DNA from: Prosthecobacter fusiformis
GTDB taxonomy: Bacteria; Verrucomicrobiota; Verrucomicrobiia; Verrucomicrobiales; Verrucomicrobiaceae
DNA length: 64,000 nt
NCBI RefSeq assembly: GCF_004364345.1
Contig: NZ_SOCA01000004.1
Span: 124,001 to 188,000 of the forward strand
Direction of reading: 5' to 3'
In this document: positions 17,717-26,711 of the stretch, piece by piece
How positions within the stretch are numbered: the stretch's first letter is position 1
How the letters are laid out: every line of letters starts with the position of its first letter
Translations under genes and position numbers: made by a program
Notes under the pieces: model-generated
Told to the model about the DNA's origin: nothing
Database searches by the model: none
Seen by the model: the letters and a program-made list of their open reading frames with translations, nothing else

Positions 17717-20131
17717 TTAGAATTTGTAGCCCATGTTGAACTGGAAGCGTGGGCTGCCACCGACGAAATCGTCTTTCACGAGGGGCAGGCCCAGGTCGAG
17801 ACGGATCGGGCCGATAGGCAGGAACATGCGCAGACCGATACCAACGTTGGAATAGATTTCGCCATCACCCACGATTGGGCCACCATTTTCGATGGTTCCG
17901 ACGCTCCCACCTTCAGCCGTGATGTCCGTGGAGATGTAACCGACGTCATAGAAGACTGCCCCGCGCACTTTTTCGATGATCGGGAAGGTGTATTCAATGC
18001 TGGCGTAGAGGGAGACATTGCCGCCGATAGGCTCACCCGTGCTGTCTTTTGGACCAGCTTCGCGGAAGTCATAACCACGAAGGTTATTGGCACCACCCAG
18101 GAACAAGCGCTCAAAGATCGGCACATCACCGTTGCCTGTGGCGGAACTGCCCCAGCCATCCACCATGCGGGCCATACCCTCAAAGCTCAGGATGGTGTCA
18201 CCAGGAAGGGAGAAGAACTGCTGACCGCCGATGTTGGCACCCCAGACCTCAACATCACCACCCAGACCGGAGGCCATCAGACCTGCCTCAAACTTGTGGC
18301 CCTTACGTGTGATAAACACGCTGTCGCGGGTATCATGCACGAAGCCAAAGTCCACTTTGCTCTGAACGAAATCACCGTCTTCGTTGCGGATGAGTTGGCT
18401 CGGATCTTCATCTTCCTGGACATCCACACTGACGTTCTGAAGCGTGTAGGTCGTTTCGAAATAAGCGTGCTCACCGATCGGTTTGCGCAGGCTGAGGGAA
18501 AGTCCGGCATTGGTCTGCTCATAACGGTTCTCGGTAGAAAGGTAGAACATGTTGCGGTAGAAAAGCTCAGTGGTGAAAGACAGCTTCTGACCCAGGAACC
18601 AAGGCTCCGTGATGGAGAGGTTGAAGTCCTGACGGCGTGGGCCGTAACGGATGTTCATGTTGAAGCGCTGGCCTGCACCGCGGAAATCGCCCCAGTCGGT
18701 GATGTCAAAGTTTGTCTGGGTCACGTCAATGAATCCGACGATGCTGTCAATCGAACTGAAGCCGGCGCCAAAGTTGACGGAGCCTGTTGGCTTCTCAGTG
18801 ACATTGACTTCGATATCCTTAAATCCTTCCACTTCGGTCGAAACTGGGCGGATGGTCAGAGGATTGGCTTCAGATTTGCCTTCGAAGTAGTTCAAGTTTT
18901 CCAGACGGCTTTGGGCTGTTTCCAACTGGACAGTGTTCAGCTCGTCACCAGGGGACATCGGAAGTTCGCGGCGGATGACTTCATCTTCGGTCTTCATGTT
19001 GCCGCTGATGTTGACTTTGCGGATGTAGGACTTGGTGCCTTCATACACACTATAGGTCACGTTGAGCATGCCAGGGCCAGCGTCAGACAGGCGGGTTTCC
19101 ACCCGTGCATCAGCATAACCACGGGAGCCGTAGTAATCCTGGATCATTTTTTCATCACCACGGACATCGCTGCCGGAGTATGGGAAACCAGCTTCCATGC
19201 GGATGGCTGGAGTCAGTTCATCCTGAGAGAAAATGGTGATGCCTTCGATGACCACTGCGGCTACGTCGTATTTGCCGCCTTCGGTGATTTCAAAAACGAT
19301 GGAAACTTTGTCATCGCTCACCGCTTCCCGGCGATAGCCCACTCTCACATAAACATAACCTTCGTCCTGGTAGGCTTCCTCAATTTTGCGCACGTCTTCA
19401 AGCACGGCCTGATTGTCCAGCTTGCCAGCTTTGCCCCACAGGCGCCAGAAAGTCTTCTCTTTGGAGGTCAGCTTAGAGCGCAGAGTGCGGTCACTGATGG
19501 CTGTGTTTCCTTCAAAACGAATGTCACCGATCAGGCCACGACCGCCTTCTTCGATCTTGAACAGAACGGCTGAGAAACCTTCTTTGCTGGAGGGAGTTAC
19601 GTCATAGGTCACCACCACATCGGAGAAACCTTTTTTGGAGTAAAGGTCCAGGATTTTCTGCTGAGCTGCGGTCAGCTTGGCATCATCCACAGGATCACCC
19701 ACCTTGATTTCGATCTCTTTATTCAGCTTGGCGTTATCGAAAGCTGCGTTACCCAGGAAACCAAGCTCAGCGATGCCGCCACGTCCAGAGATGGTGACGA
19801 TCACTCTTACGCCGCCCGGGACATTGACTGCATTGATATCCACGTTTTCCACTGCGCCCGTTGCATAAAGGGTGCGCAGGTCGCGCTCCACAGATTCATC
19901 TGTGTAGGGTTCGCCTTCGCGAGTGGACATTTGCGCACGGACACGTGCGGGGTCCATCGTTGCAGCCCCTTTGAATACAACATCAACTTCACGGACGATC
20001 TTCCTGCCGGTAGCAGCGGGGGAATCCAGGGAAACCTGGGCCTGAACGCCTATGGATGTGACGGACAGAAGAACAGCGACCAGGAAAGGGCGCAAAGCAT
20101 TTTGGGGAGAAGAGAGGACTCCGTGAATCAT
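17717..20131 (-). CDS. bamA: Outer membrane protein assembly factor BamA
   Basis: This 804-residue Omp85 protein inserts beta-barrel proteins in the outer membrane. It starts with a signal peptide (FLVAVLLSVTSIGVQAQ), followed by POTRA repeats at residues ~40-400; INAVNVPGGVRVIVTISGRG and VSIVFEITEGGKYDV are typical strands. The barrel region runs from ~420 to the end. The conserved loop-6 motif reads RGYDFREAGP instead of RGF, and the chain ends in phenylalanine (RFQFNMGYKF), the usual C-terminal barrel signal. It is followed by skp after 57 bp. A possible promoter lies at 20197-20225. Confidence 0.93.
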   Translation of the reverse strand: MIHGVLSSPQNALRPFLVAVLLSVTSIGVQAQVSLDSPAATGRKIVREVDVVFKGAATMDPARVRAQMSTREGEPYTDESVERDLRTLYATGAVENVDINAVNVPGGVRVIVTISGRGGIAELGFLGNAAFDNAKLNKEIEIKVGDPVDDAKLTAAQQKILDLYSKKGFSDVVVTYDVTPSSKEGFSAVLFKIEEGGRGLIGDIRFEGNTAISDRTLRSKLTSKEKTFWRLWGKAGKLDNQAVLEDVRKIEEAYQDEGYVYVRVGYRREAVSDDKVSIVFEITEGGKYDVAAVVIEGITIFSQDELTPAIRMEAGFPYSGSDVRGDEKMIQDYYGSRGYADARVETRLSDAGPGMLNVTYSVYEGTKSYIRKVNISGNMKTEDEVIRRELPMSPGDELNTVQLETAQSRLENLNYFEGKSEANPLTIRPVSTEVEGFKDIEVNVTEKPTGSVNFGAGFSSIDSIVGFIDVTQTNFDITDWGDFRGAGQRFNMNIRYGPRRQDFNLSITEPWFLGQKLSFTTELFYRNMFYLSTENRYEQTNAGLSLSLRKPIGEHAYFETTYTLQNVSVDVQEDEDPSQLIRNEDGDFVQSKVDFGFVHDTRDSVFITRKGHKFEAGLMASGLGGDVEVWGANIGGQQFFSLPGDTILSFEGMARMVDGWGSSATGNGDVPIFERLFLGGANNLRGYDFREAGPKDSTGEPIGGNVSLYASIEYTFPIIEKVRGAVFYDVGYISTDITAEGGSVGTIENGGPIVGDGEIYSNVGIGLRMFLPIGPIRLDLGLPLVKDDFVGGSPRFQFNMGYKF

Positions 20132-20196
20132 AGCAGCTTGAGTGGGTTCGGGAGAAGGACTGAAGGCCTCCGGCCCAAAGGGACAGGAGTTGCGCA

Positions 20197-20225
20197 GTAA
20201 TGCTGACCATAATAAGGGGCGTCAA
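20197..20225 (-). promoter_or_regulatory. Candidate promoter for bamA-skp
   Basis: On the minus strand TTGACG (20225-20220) is followed after 17 bp by CATTAC (20202-20197), about 65 bp before the bamA ATG. The -35 is good and the -10 is weak. It lies just downstream of the terminator of the preceding gene, which makes a new promoter necessary here. Confidence 0.35.
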
Positions 20226-20261
20226 GGTGTAAAAACAGGTTTGATCTCTAAGTTTAACAAA

Positions 20262-20296
20262 AGAAATCCCGCCGCGTCTGCTCAGACGAAGGCGGG
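20262..20296 (-). terminator. Rho-independent terminator after the small exported protein gene
   Basis: The arms CCCGCC (20268-20273) and GGCGGG (20291-20296) with an inner CGTCTG/CAGACG pairing form a strong hairpin. On the minus strand it is followed by ATTTCTTTTG. It lies 27 bp after the stop of the gene at 20324. Confidence 0.8.
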
Positions 20297-20323
20297 AAAC
20301 GGCAAAAAATGACGATTTATCCC

Positions 20324-20998
20324 TTAGCGGAACAGCTCGCGGAAGAATCCACGCGTCTCTTTCCGGGCGTTGTCGGTCCAGTCCCAAGTTTTGCGAGCTG
20401 CACGTTTTACAGCTCGTGCGGCACGCTCGCCTTCGTCACCTTCTGCATTGGCTGAGGAGGGAACTCTGGGGGACCAGTCCTGAAAACTAACCGCTCCAGT
20501 GGTTGCAGAGACAACGACAAAACCCACTTCGTAGCCCGTTTCGTCCTTCAGGGCCATACCCCATTCTGGAGCACCCGTCTCGGCATTGGTGGCCAACTGG
20601 TAATCAATGCTGGTAAAAGTGGTCTGTGCGAGAGCTGCGGATTTGGCGGCGACCACGCGTGCATCAGCACTACGATACAGCAGTTTGCTGAAATCAATGG
20701 CAGTGGCAGGTACACGGTCCAGGATTTTTGTGCCTGCTCCTGCCGGACTGGCTTTCCAGGCGATGCCTTCCATCGTTACACTAATGCGCAGAATGTCTGC
20801 CGGACGAAATGGGTCCCGGGCATAGGCGGTCCACTCAACTGGCTCTGCTGTGGTGCTGCTGCCTTTGATCAGCAGGATACTATCAGCAATGGCACTGCCA
20901 AAACTTTGGGTGACTGCCTGGGGCACCTCAGGGTTGGCTTGCAGGCTGGACAGAGCTGCAACAAACAAGAATGTGAGGCTCGGAATAAATTTTTTCAT
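20324..20998 (-). CDS. Exported protein of unknown function
   Basis: This 224-residue protein has a Sec signal peptide (MKKFIPSLTFLFVAALSSLQA) and a mature part without recognised domain. Features visible are DPFRPADILRISVTMEGIAW, a central KILDRVPATAIDFSKLLYRS and a basic helical tail (RAARAVKRAARKTWDWTDNA) that might bind membrane or anionic polymer. It is a single-gene unit: a strong terminator follows it, and a divergent promoter region of 127 bp separates it from xseB. No function is proposed; location is periplasm or beyond. Confidence 0.65.
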   Translation of the reverse strand: MKKFIPSLTFLFVAALSSLQANPEVPQAVTQSFGSAIADSILLIKGSSTTAEPVEWTAYARDPFRPADILRISVTMEGIAWKASPAGAGTKILDRVPATAIDFSKLLYRSADARVVAAKSAALAQTTFTSIDYQLATNAETGAPEWGMALKDETGYEVGFVVVSATTGAVSFQDWSPRVPSSANAEGDEGERAARAVKRAARKTWDWTDNARKETRGFFRELFR

Positions 20999-21074
20999 GG
21001 TGACGGGAGCTTAGTTACGGTGCGAAAATGAATCAAGACGGCTTTAATCATCCGCCTAACTTCGGTTTTCCTGC

Positions 21075-21102
21075 TTGCGGCTGCCTCCTGTGTCCTGATA
21101 AT
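21075..21102 (+). promoter_or_regulatory. Candidate promoter for xseB-dxs
   Basis: TTGCGG (21075-21080) and GATAAT (21097-21102) are spaced by 16 bp, 23 bp before the xseB ATG. The -10 differs from TATAAT at one position. Confidence 0.4.
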
Positions 21103-21125
21103 GCGCGCCCTTCAATCACCCTCTC

Positions 21126-21464
21126 ATGAGCGCCCCCTCTCAATCTGAACCTTCCTTCGAACAGGCCATGGAACGCCTGGAGGAAATCGTTGTTTTGATG
21201 GAAGGCGACCGCATGCCCCTGGATGAAATGGTCACTAGCTATGAAGAGGGCATGGGCCTTCTCAAGGTCTGCCGCCAGCGCATTGATGTGGCTCGCCGTC
21301 GCATTGAGGTCATCACCGCTGATGCAGAGGCCAAGCCGATCGTTGCGGCCTTTGACCCGACCAGCGCCGAATTAATTGAAGAGAAATCCAAGCCTGCCGC
21401 CCCCGCCCGCAAAAAGAAACCGGCCGAGGTCGAAGAAGACACTGACGACATCCGACTATTCTGA
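21126..21464 (+). CDS. xseB: Exodeoxyribonuclease VII small subunit
   Basis: This 112-residue protein contains the XseB core FEQAMERLEEIVVLMEGDRM and MVTSYEEGMGLLKVCRQRID (residues ~9-60), a two-helix unit that binds the large nuclease subunit XseA. A lysine/alanine-rich tail extends it beyond the usual ~80 residues. The enzyme degrades single-stranded DNA to oligonucleotides. xseA is not in the window. It sits 6 bp before dxs; xseB-dxs linkage is common in bacteria. Confidence 0.88.
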   Translation: MSAPSQSEPSFEQAMERLEEIVVLMEGDRMPLDEMVTSYEEGMGLLKVCRQRIDVARRRIEVITADAEAKPIVAAFDPTSAELIEEKSKPAAPARKKKPAEVEEDTDDIRLF

Positions 21465-21470
21465 CACCAC

Positions 21471-23357
21471 GTGGACACCACCCTGCCTGACATTACCTGC
21501 CCTGCTGATCTCAAAGCCCTGCCGCTGGACAAGCTCCCTGCGCTTGTTGACAAGATCCGCGCCACTCTGATCGAAACCCTCAGCCTTACCGGAGGGCACC
21601 TCGGCCCCAATCTTGGTGTCGTCGAGCTCACTATCGCTCTTCATCGCGTCTTTGATACCCCCAAGGACAAATTCGTCTTTGATGTCGCCCACCAGGGGTA
21701 TGTCCATAAGATGCTGACTGGCCGCTGGGACAAAATCCACACCATCCGTCAGTATGAGGGACTGAATGGATTCCTCCTCCGCAGTGAAAGCGAGCACGAT
21801 TGCTACGGTGCTGGCCACGCGGGTACCGCGCTTGGGGCTGCGCTCGGCATGGCCAGTGCACGGGATCTGAAAGGCGGAGACGAGCACGTCGTCTGTGTTT
21901 CCGGGGATGCTGCCTTTACCTGCGGTCCTGTTTTTGAAGCGCTCAATAACATCTCCTCGCATACCAATCGCCTCATCACCGTCCTTAATGACAATGAGTG
22001 GAGCATTGACAAAAACGTCGGTGCCATCGCGAAATACTTCAACACCATCGCCACTCATCCTGGCTTTGCCAACCTCCATGACAAGGCAGCTAAATTTGTC
22101 GAGTTCATGCTTGGCGGCGGGGCACGCAAGCTGGCTGAGCGGGTGGAAAATTCGGCTAAAGGGCTTCTTCTGCCTCAGAGTGAAGGTCCGCACAACCGCA
22201 GCACGCTATTTGAGGAATTCGGAATTCGCTATTACGGCCCCATCAACGGCCATGATCTGCCGCTTCTCATCCAGACTTTCGAATTCCTCAAAACCCAAAA
22301 CGAGCCTGTTATCCTGCACATTCTGACGGAAAAAGGCCGAGGATACAAACCGGCCCTCGAAGATCCGGGTAAATTCCATGGTCTCGGCAAATACAACATC
22401 GAAACCGGTGAAGTGCAGGCTACAGACAAGCCGACGTATTCGCAGATTTACGCTCGCACCGTCACGGACTTCGCCAAGGAAGATCAAAAGATTGTCGCTA
22501 TTACGGCAGCTATGCCGGGTGGCACAGGCCTCATGGCTTTCAAAAAAGAAATCCCAGAGCGTTACTTCGATGTCGGCATCGCGGAGGAGCATGCTGCCCT
22601 CTTTGCCTGCGGAATGGCCGTCCAGGGGCTCCGTCCTTTCCTGACCATTTACTCCACCTTCATGCAACGTGCCGTGGACATGATTCTCCACGACATGGCC
22701 ATCCAGCACCTTCCGGTCCGCTTGTGCATGGACCGTGGCGGTCTCAGCGGTGACGACGGCCCGACCCATCATGGTCTTTTCGATATCGCTTATCTTCGCG
22801 GCATTCCTGGACTCGTCCACATGCAGCCCAAGGATGAAGACGAATTCGTGGACATGCTTTGGACCATGGCGAACTATGAGAAAGGACCCATCGCCATCCG
22901 TTATCCACGCGGAAATGGTCCAGGCGTTACCCCGAAAGCCAGGCCACAGATTCTCGAGATCGGCAAAGCCGAGGTCGTTGCTGATGGCACCGACGTCGCC
23001 TTGATCGCCCTGGGGGACATGTTCTCCATTGCTGAGCAGGCGAAAACAATTTTGGAGCAAAAAGGCTATTCGGTCGCCCTCATCAATCCTCGTTGGATCA
23101 AGCCTTTGGATAATGAGGTCATCGAAACCTATGCCCGCAAGGTCAAGGTTGTCTGCACACTGGAAGACCATGTGCTGATGAACGGCTTCGGTTGTGCAGT
23201 CATGGAGCAGCTTTGTACGGTAGGCATCACCACTCCAATTGTCCGCATCGGGTGGCCCGATGAATTTGTGGAGCATGGCACCCCCGCCATCCTCCGTCAG
23301 AAGCACGGGCTTTCTGTCGAGGCGACTGTCGAGAAGGTTCTCTCCCGTCTGGTTTAA
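21471..23357 (+). CDS. dxs: 1-deoxy-D-xylulose-5-phosphate synthase
   Basis: This 628-residue thiamine-diphosphate enzyme joins pyruvate and glyceraldehyde-3-phosphate in the first step of the MEP isoprenoid pathway. The N-terminal part has GGHLGPNLGVVELTIALH and FDVAHQGYVHKMLTGR. The ThDP motif starts GDAAFTCGPVFEALNN and ends NDN about 25 residues later; GDA replaces the usual GDG. The pyrimidine-binding part has YFDVGIAEEHAALFACGMA, and the C-terminal transketolase domain is complete. The start is GTG at 21471, only 6 bp after xseB. The full length and all key residues suggest a working enzyme. Confidence 0.93.
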   Translation: MDTTLPDITCPADLKALPLDKLPALVDKIRATLIETLSLTGGHLGPNLGVVELTIALHRVFDTPKDKFVFDVAHQGYVHKMLTGRWDKIHTIRQYEGLNGFLLRSESEHDCYGAGHAGTALGAALGMASARDLKGGDEHVVCVSGDAAFTCGPVFEALNNISSHTNRLITVLNDNEWSIDKNVGAIAKYFNTIATHPGFANLHDKAAKFVEFMLGGGARKLAERVENSAKGLLLPQSEGPHNRSTLFEEFGIRYYGPINGHDLPLLIQTFEFLKTQNEPVILHILTEKGRGYKPALEDPGKFHGLGKYNIETGEVQATDKPTYSQIYARTVTDFAKEDQKIVAITAAMPGGTGLMAFKKEIPERYFDVGIAEEHAALFACGMAVQGLRPFLTIYSTFMQRAVDMILHDMAIQHLPVRLCMDRGGLSGDDGPTHHGLFDIAYLRGIPGLVHMQPKDEDEFVDMLWTMANYEKGPIAIRYPRGNGPGVTPKARPQILEIGKAEVVADGTDVALIALGDMFSIAEQAKTILEQKGYSVALINPRWIKPLDNEVIETYARKVKVVCTLEDHVLMNGFGCAVMEQLCTVGITTPIVRIGWPDEFVEHGTPAILRQKHGLSVEATVEKVLSRLV

Positions 23358-23378
23358 GCTGAAGCGTTTTCTCGTTCT

Positions 23379-24011
23379 CTATCGGATCCGTATTCCCAGA
23401 TCGCTTCCTGTGATCACAGGGACAGGTCGGTAGAGAAATTCGAGGTCATCAAAGTGCCACCACTCACCGGGTAGCACTTTGAAACCGGCCGAGGTCATTG
23501 CTTCATGAAGAACGGAGAGGTTGTGCTGCACTGTGAGATCCATGCCTTGATGGTGACCGGAGGTTTGATGCAACTCCTCATCAAAGGAGGTTGGCATCCT
23601 CATCTCCTGGCCTTTCCGGTTTACTAGAGTTGCATCGACGGAGACTCCTCCACAGTGGCGTGACCAACCCGAGGCTGGGTCTAGAAACATGCCAGTCTTG
23701 GCACTATGGTCATAGAGCAGTTGATGCGCCTCCGGCGGTCTCCACGCATCCCAGACACACAGTCCATATCCTTGGGCTTTCAGTCGGGCCTGTGCCCTCT
23801 TGAGTTTCTGCACCGTGGATGCACGCAGAAGGCAGGGCATCTTGGCGGGATAAATCGGTTTGCCAGTCACATTATTTGGAGTGGCATAGCGCAAATCTAT
23901 CGAGATGCCGGGTATGGCCCGCCGGATGTCCACCAGCCCATGCTTATCCGCAGATGCGGTGCATGAACTCATTAACACGCAGAATACGCTGACCCGGAGC
24001 AGGGGAGACAT
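23379..24011 (-). CDS. D-alanyl-D-alanine dipeptidase (VanX/DdpX family), probable lipoprotein
   Basis: This 210-residue zinc dipeptidase of family M15D cleaves D-Ala-D-Ala, usually for peptidoglycan turnover. The start MSPLLRVSVFCVLMSSC resembles a lipoprotein signal, with Cys17 as the possible lipid site. The zinc ligands appear in SRHCGGVSVDATL (His and Asp) and EWWHFDD (Glu and His). The DAWRPPEAH segment carries the arginine conserved in VanX. There are no VanH, VanA or VanS genes nearby, so this is more likely a recycling enzyme than a resistance gene. It converges with dxs with 21 bp between the stops. Confidence 0.82.
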   Translation of the reverse strand: MSPLLRVSVFCVLMSSCTASADKHGLVDIRRAIPGISIDLRYATPNNVTGKPIYPAKMPCLLRASTVQKLKRAQARLKAQGYGLCVWDAWRPPEAHQLLYDHSAKTGMFLDPASGWSRHCGGVSVDATLVNRKGQEMRMPTSFDEELHQTSGHHQGMDLTVQHNLSVLHEAMTSAGFKVLPGEWWHFDDLEFLYRPVPVITGSDLGIRIR

Positions 24012-24071
24012 TGTCTCTTTTTTTGCTTCCTCTCAGGCGAATGGCAAGCCAAGTTTCTCACTCTTCTGCTC

Positions 24072-25235
24072 ATGATGCGTTACCAGATTCTCAATGCCCT
24101 GCTGCACTTCCTGTTTTTCTTCATCGGGGCAGGCATCGGATCCTTCCTGAATGTGGTCATTTACCGTGTGCCACGGAACATGTCCGTCAATAATCCTCGG
24201 CGTTCTTTCTGCCCGAGCTGCCAGTATCACATCCCTTGGTACCACAACATCCCCATTTTTAGCTGGCTCATTCTGCGGGGTAAGTGCGCCAGTTGTCGTT
24301 CACCTATTTCCCCTCGTTACATTGGGGTGGAAGCGTTTACGGGAATCATGTTTTACGCTGTACTGTGGCATTTTGGCGGGGAGTGGGATCAGATTGTCCA
24401 ATGGGGTCCAAAGGTTCTCTGTCTGTGGATCTTTATGAGCCTGCTAATCGCAGGGACCTTCATTGATATCGAGCACTTCCTGCTGCCAGCGGAGATCACC
24501 CGCAATGGTACGATCGCCGGTATCCTTGCTTCTGTGTGGGTGCCATCCTTACAGGGGGAGGATATTTGGTGGCGCGCGGGCGTCATGTCTTTGGCCAGTG
24601 CAGCCATTGGCTTTGGAGGCCTTCGTCTCGTCGTAGAACTCGGTAAACTCGCCTTTGGCCGCAAGAAACTCAATTTCGAAAAACCGGAGGCCTGGAGCGT
24701 CACCCAGCCGGATGAGAATGAGCCGCCTATCGTCACCATCGGGGATGACAAAATCGAGTGGGTGGACCTTTTTGGCATGCAGCGGCCCACGGATCGCCTG
24801 CTCATCACCAGCCCTTCGTTACGCATCAATGATCAAAATTACACAGACGTCACCGTGGAGCTATATGTGGAGACCATGAAGGTCTTGGATGCTGCCGGGA
24901 AGGTGGAGGAATTTAACCTCGAAAATGTGACCACCCTGAAAGGGCAAGCGACCAGTGTCATGATCCCACGTGAGGCCATGGGGCTTGGCGACGTACATTT
25001 CATGATGATGATCGGCGCATTTGTAGGATGGAAAGCCGTATTGTTCACCATATTCGCCGCATCTGTTCTTGGAACTCTGGTCGCCGGTTTCACCCGCCTC
25101 ACGGGCCGTGCACAGTGGGGGGCCAAGCTACCCTTCGGTCCGTATCTTGCCGCTGGGGCTGCTCTGTGGGTCTTCTACGGTATTCAGGTGATGAGTTGGT
25201 ACCTGACTAAAGTGACAGGCAGCGAAGAGTTTTGA
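24072..25235 (+). CDS. pilD: Prepilin peptidase / N-methyltransferase (A24 family) with inserted domain
   Basis: This 387-residue inner-membrane aspartic protease trims type IV prepilins or pseudopilins. The N-terminal cytoplasmic part has GSFLNVVIYRVPR and two CxxC pairs (CPSC and CASC), which bind zinc. The catalytic aspartates are in TFIDIEHFLLP (residue ~135) and GLGDVHFMMMIG (residue ~303). About 95 polar residues (~200-295, with DKIEWVDLFGMQRPTDRLLI and YTDVTVELYVETMKVLD) are inserted just before the GxGD motif, where most family members have only a short loop. It is not linked to pilin genes in this window. Confidence 0.85.
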   Translation: MMRYQILNALLHFLFFFIGAGIGSFLNVVIYRVPRNMSVNNPRRSFCPSCQYHIPWYHNIPIFSWLILRGKCASCRSPISPRYIGVEAFTGIMFYAVLWHFGGEWDQIVQWGPKVLCLWIFMSLLIAGTFIDIEHFLLPAEITRNGTIAGILASVWVPSLQGEDIWWRAGVMSLASAAIGFGGLRLVVELGKLAFGRKKLNFEKPEAWSVTQPDENEPPIVTIGDDKIEWVDLFGMQRPTDRLLITSPSLRINDQNYTDVTVELYVETMKVLDAAGKVEEFNLENVTTLKGQATSVMIPREAMGLGDVHFMMMIGAFVGWKAVLFTIFAASVLGTLVAGFTRLTGRAQWGAKLPFGPYLAAGAALWVFYGIQVMSWYLTKVTGSEEF

Positions 25236-25665
25236 TGCTTAGCCGTTTGAGCCTAAGTTTAGCATTTCTTGCCAAAGAACCCTTTGTGCAGCCATTTTCG
25301 CAGCGAACCGCAGTACCTGATAACCGTCCACAAAATCCTCCCTCCAAGCAGAGGGATCTCAGTCGGTCAATGTGTTGAAGATGCTTAATTTAAATAAGAA
25401 ATAAGTGTTCCTTGAATTTTCCGTAGGTGAGTGTTTATTTTAAATATTCCCGTTTTTTAACTTATCATATGATACGGAATGATCTAATAAAAGGGCGGAG
25501 AATTTTTAATTCAGCGTGAATTTTTTGGAAATCACAAATTTCAATTGCTCGTTTGTTCCAGCACTGCGAGGGTAAAGGGAATATTCAGTAGAATCTGGTT
25601 CTTCCGCATATATCTCGCCGTTTCGTTTCTTTATACGATATGCGCGGTTTTAAATTCTCCCGACC
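25236..25665. other. AT-rich intergenic region before the secreted-protein cluster
   Basis: This 430-bp stretch has no gene. Its central part (about 25385-25530) is much richer in A and T than its neighbours. It contains a perfect 12-bp palindrome at 25463-25474. A TTGAAT-17 bp-TTATTT pair near 25412 could be a promoter, with low certainty. Near the 5' end, ATGCT (25235-25239) and AGCAT (25261-25265) may pair as a weak stem that ends the prepilin peptidase transcript. The region probably holds the regulatory sites of the large gene cluster that follows. Confidence 0.45.
25463..25474. repeat. Perfect 12-bp palindrome, possible operator
   Basis: TATCATATGATA is its own reverse complement and lies about 190 bp before the first gene of the secreted-protein cluster, in AT-rich DNA. 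It has the size and symmetry of a dimeric regulator site, but no regulator is known. Confidence 0.35.
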
Positions 25666-26697
25666 ATGAACACCTCAGCTTCCTGTCTTCTTTTTGTTTT
25701 GTCGATGCCTATGGTGGCTATGGCTCAGCTAACTGTTTATAGCGATGTCGCGGGATTCGACACAGTATCCGTTGCCGGAACAGGTGGTGCAGAGTCAAAG
25801 CTGACATTTGCAGCAACAGAATTCTTGCAGTCGGCTAAGTATTTATCCGTAGCCTCCGCAGTGGGTCCAAATACGCTCACTGATAGCTCTGCGACTTGGA
25901 GTGACGATGAGTTCAATGGCAACAATGGTTCACACTATGTGGAGATCATCAGCGTCAATGGCTCCAAAACGGGTGCTGGGGTAGGCGTGACTCGAAGCAT
26001 TACGGACACGGAAGCAAATTCTAAGACAATCACCTTGGATGAGGCGCTGCCTGAGGGGCTGATTGCCCCCTTGGAATATCGCATTGTCAGCCATTGGACA
26101 CTGGCTGCTATCTTCGGCAGCGCCAATATGGCAGGCTTGCAGGGCGGGTCCCCTCTGTCTGCAGACCATGTCCAGTTGTGGAACGGGACAGGCTATGACA
26201 GTTATTACTACCAGACCTCAGGAATCGGTGGCACCGGTTGGCGGAAGCTTGGAGATCAAAGCACGGATGCAAGCAATGCAATCATTCGGCCTGAGCAGAA
26301 TGTGATCATCAAGCGTGTGGGGTCTGCGGGGCTGCCGATAGTGTTAAGCGGCTGGGTAAAGACTGGGCAGACCTCGTTCGATATCGTCCCCGGATTTAAC
26401 TTTGTGCCAAATCCGTATTCGACAGCCATGACCCTGGCTAGCTCCGGGTTGTATAAGGGAAATGCAGCGACTGGGATTGCAGCGGGCAATGTTACCTCGG
26501 CCGATCAGGTGATGTTGTGGAACGGTTCTAGTTACGAGACATTTTATTATCAGACCCTAGGCCTTGGCGGAACAGGGTGGCGGAAGGTCGGTGATCAATC
26601 AATGGATGCCAGCGGGGCTAGCATTGCGCCGGGAAGCTCCATAATTTTGCGGCGCAAAAATCCTGACAGGTTCACTTGGGCGATTCCACAACACTAA
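25666..26697 (+). CDS. Secreted TIGR02597-like protein
   Basis: This 343-residue protein starts with a Sec signal peptide (MNTSASCLLFVLSMPMVAMA). The mature part resembles the verrucomicrobial TIGR02597 family. It has an early SAKYLSVASAVGPNTLTDSS segment and then two related C-terminal units, each with a WNGTGYDSYYYQTSGIGGTG-like core (DQVMLWNGSSYETFYYQTLG in the second copy) and a RKLGDQ or RKVGDQ turn. The function of this family is unknown; it is probably surface or extracellular. It heads the cluster, and the next gene follows after 14 bp. Confidence 0.75.
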   Translation: MNTSASCLLFVLSMPMVAMAQLTVYSDVAGFDTVSVAGTGGAESKLTFAATEFLQSAKYLSVASAVGPNTLTDSSATWSDDEFNGNNGSHYVEIISVNGSKTGAGVGVTRSITDTEANSKTITLDEALPEGLIAPLEYRIVSHWTLAAIFGSANMAGLQGGSPLSADHVQLWNGTGYDSYYYQTSGIGGTGWRKLGDQSTDASNAIIRPEQNVIIKRVGSAGLPIVLSGWVKTGQTSFDIVPGFNFVPNPYSTAMTLASSGLYKGNAATGIAAGNVTSADQVMLWNGSSYETFYYQTLGLGGTGWRKVGDQSMDASGASIAPGSSIILRRKNPDRFTWAIPQH

Positions 26698-26711
26698 GCA
26701 GCATTTTGGTT

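Noticed and set aside
17663..19573. Plus-strand open frame of 636 codons across bamA
   Set aside because: It is fully antisense to bamA, whose POTRA and barrel motifs are clear. The opposite translation has no recognisable domain and is a codon-bias shadow.
22206..23306. Minus-strand open frame of 366 codons across dxs (with another at 21456-22193)
   Set aside because: Both are antisense to the conserved dxs gene and have no sensible motif.
23379..24011. Vancomycin resistance gene (vanX)
   Set aside because: VanH and VanA-type ligase genes and the two-component regulator are missing, so a dipeptide-recycling role is more likely.
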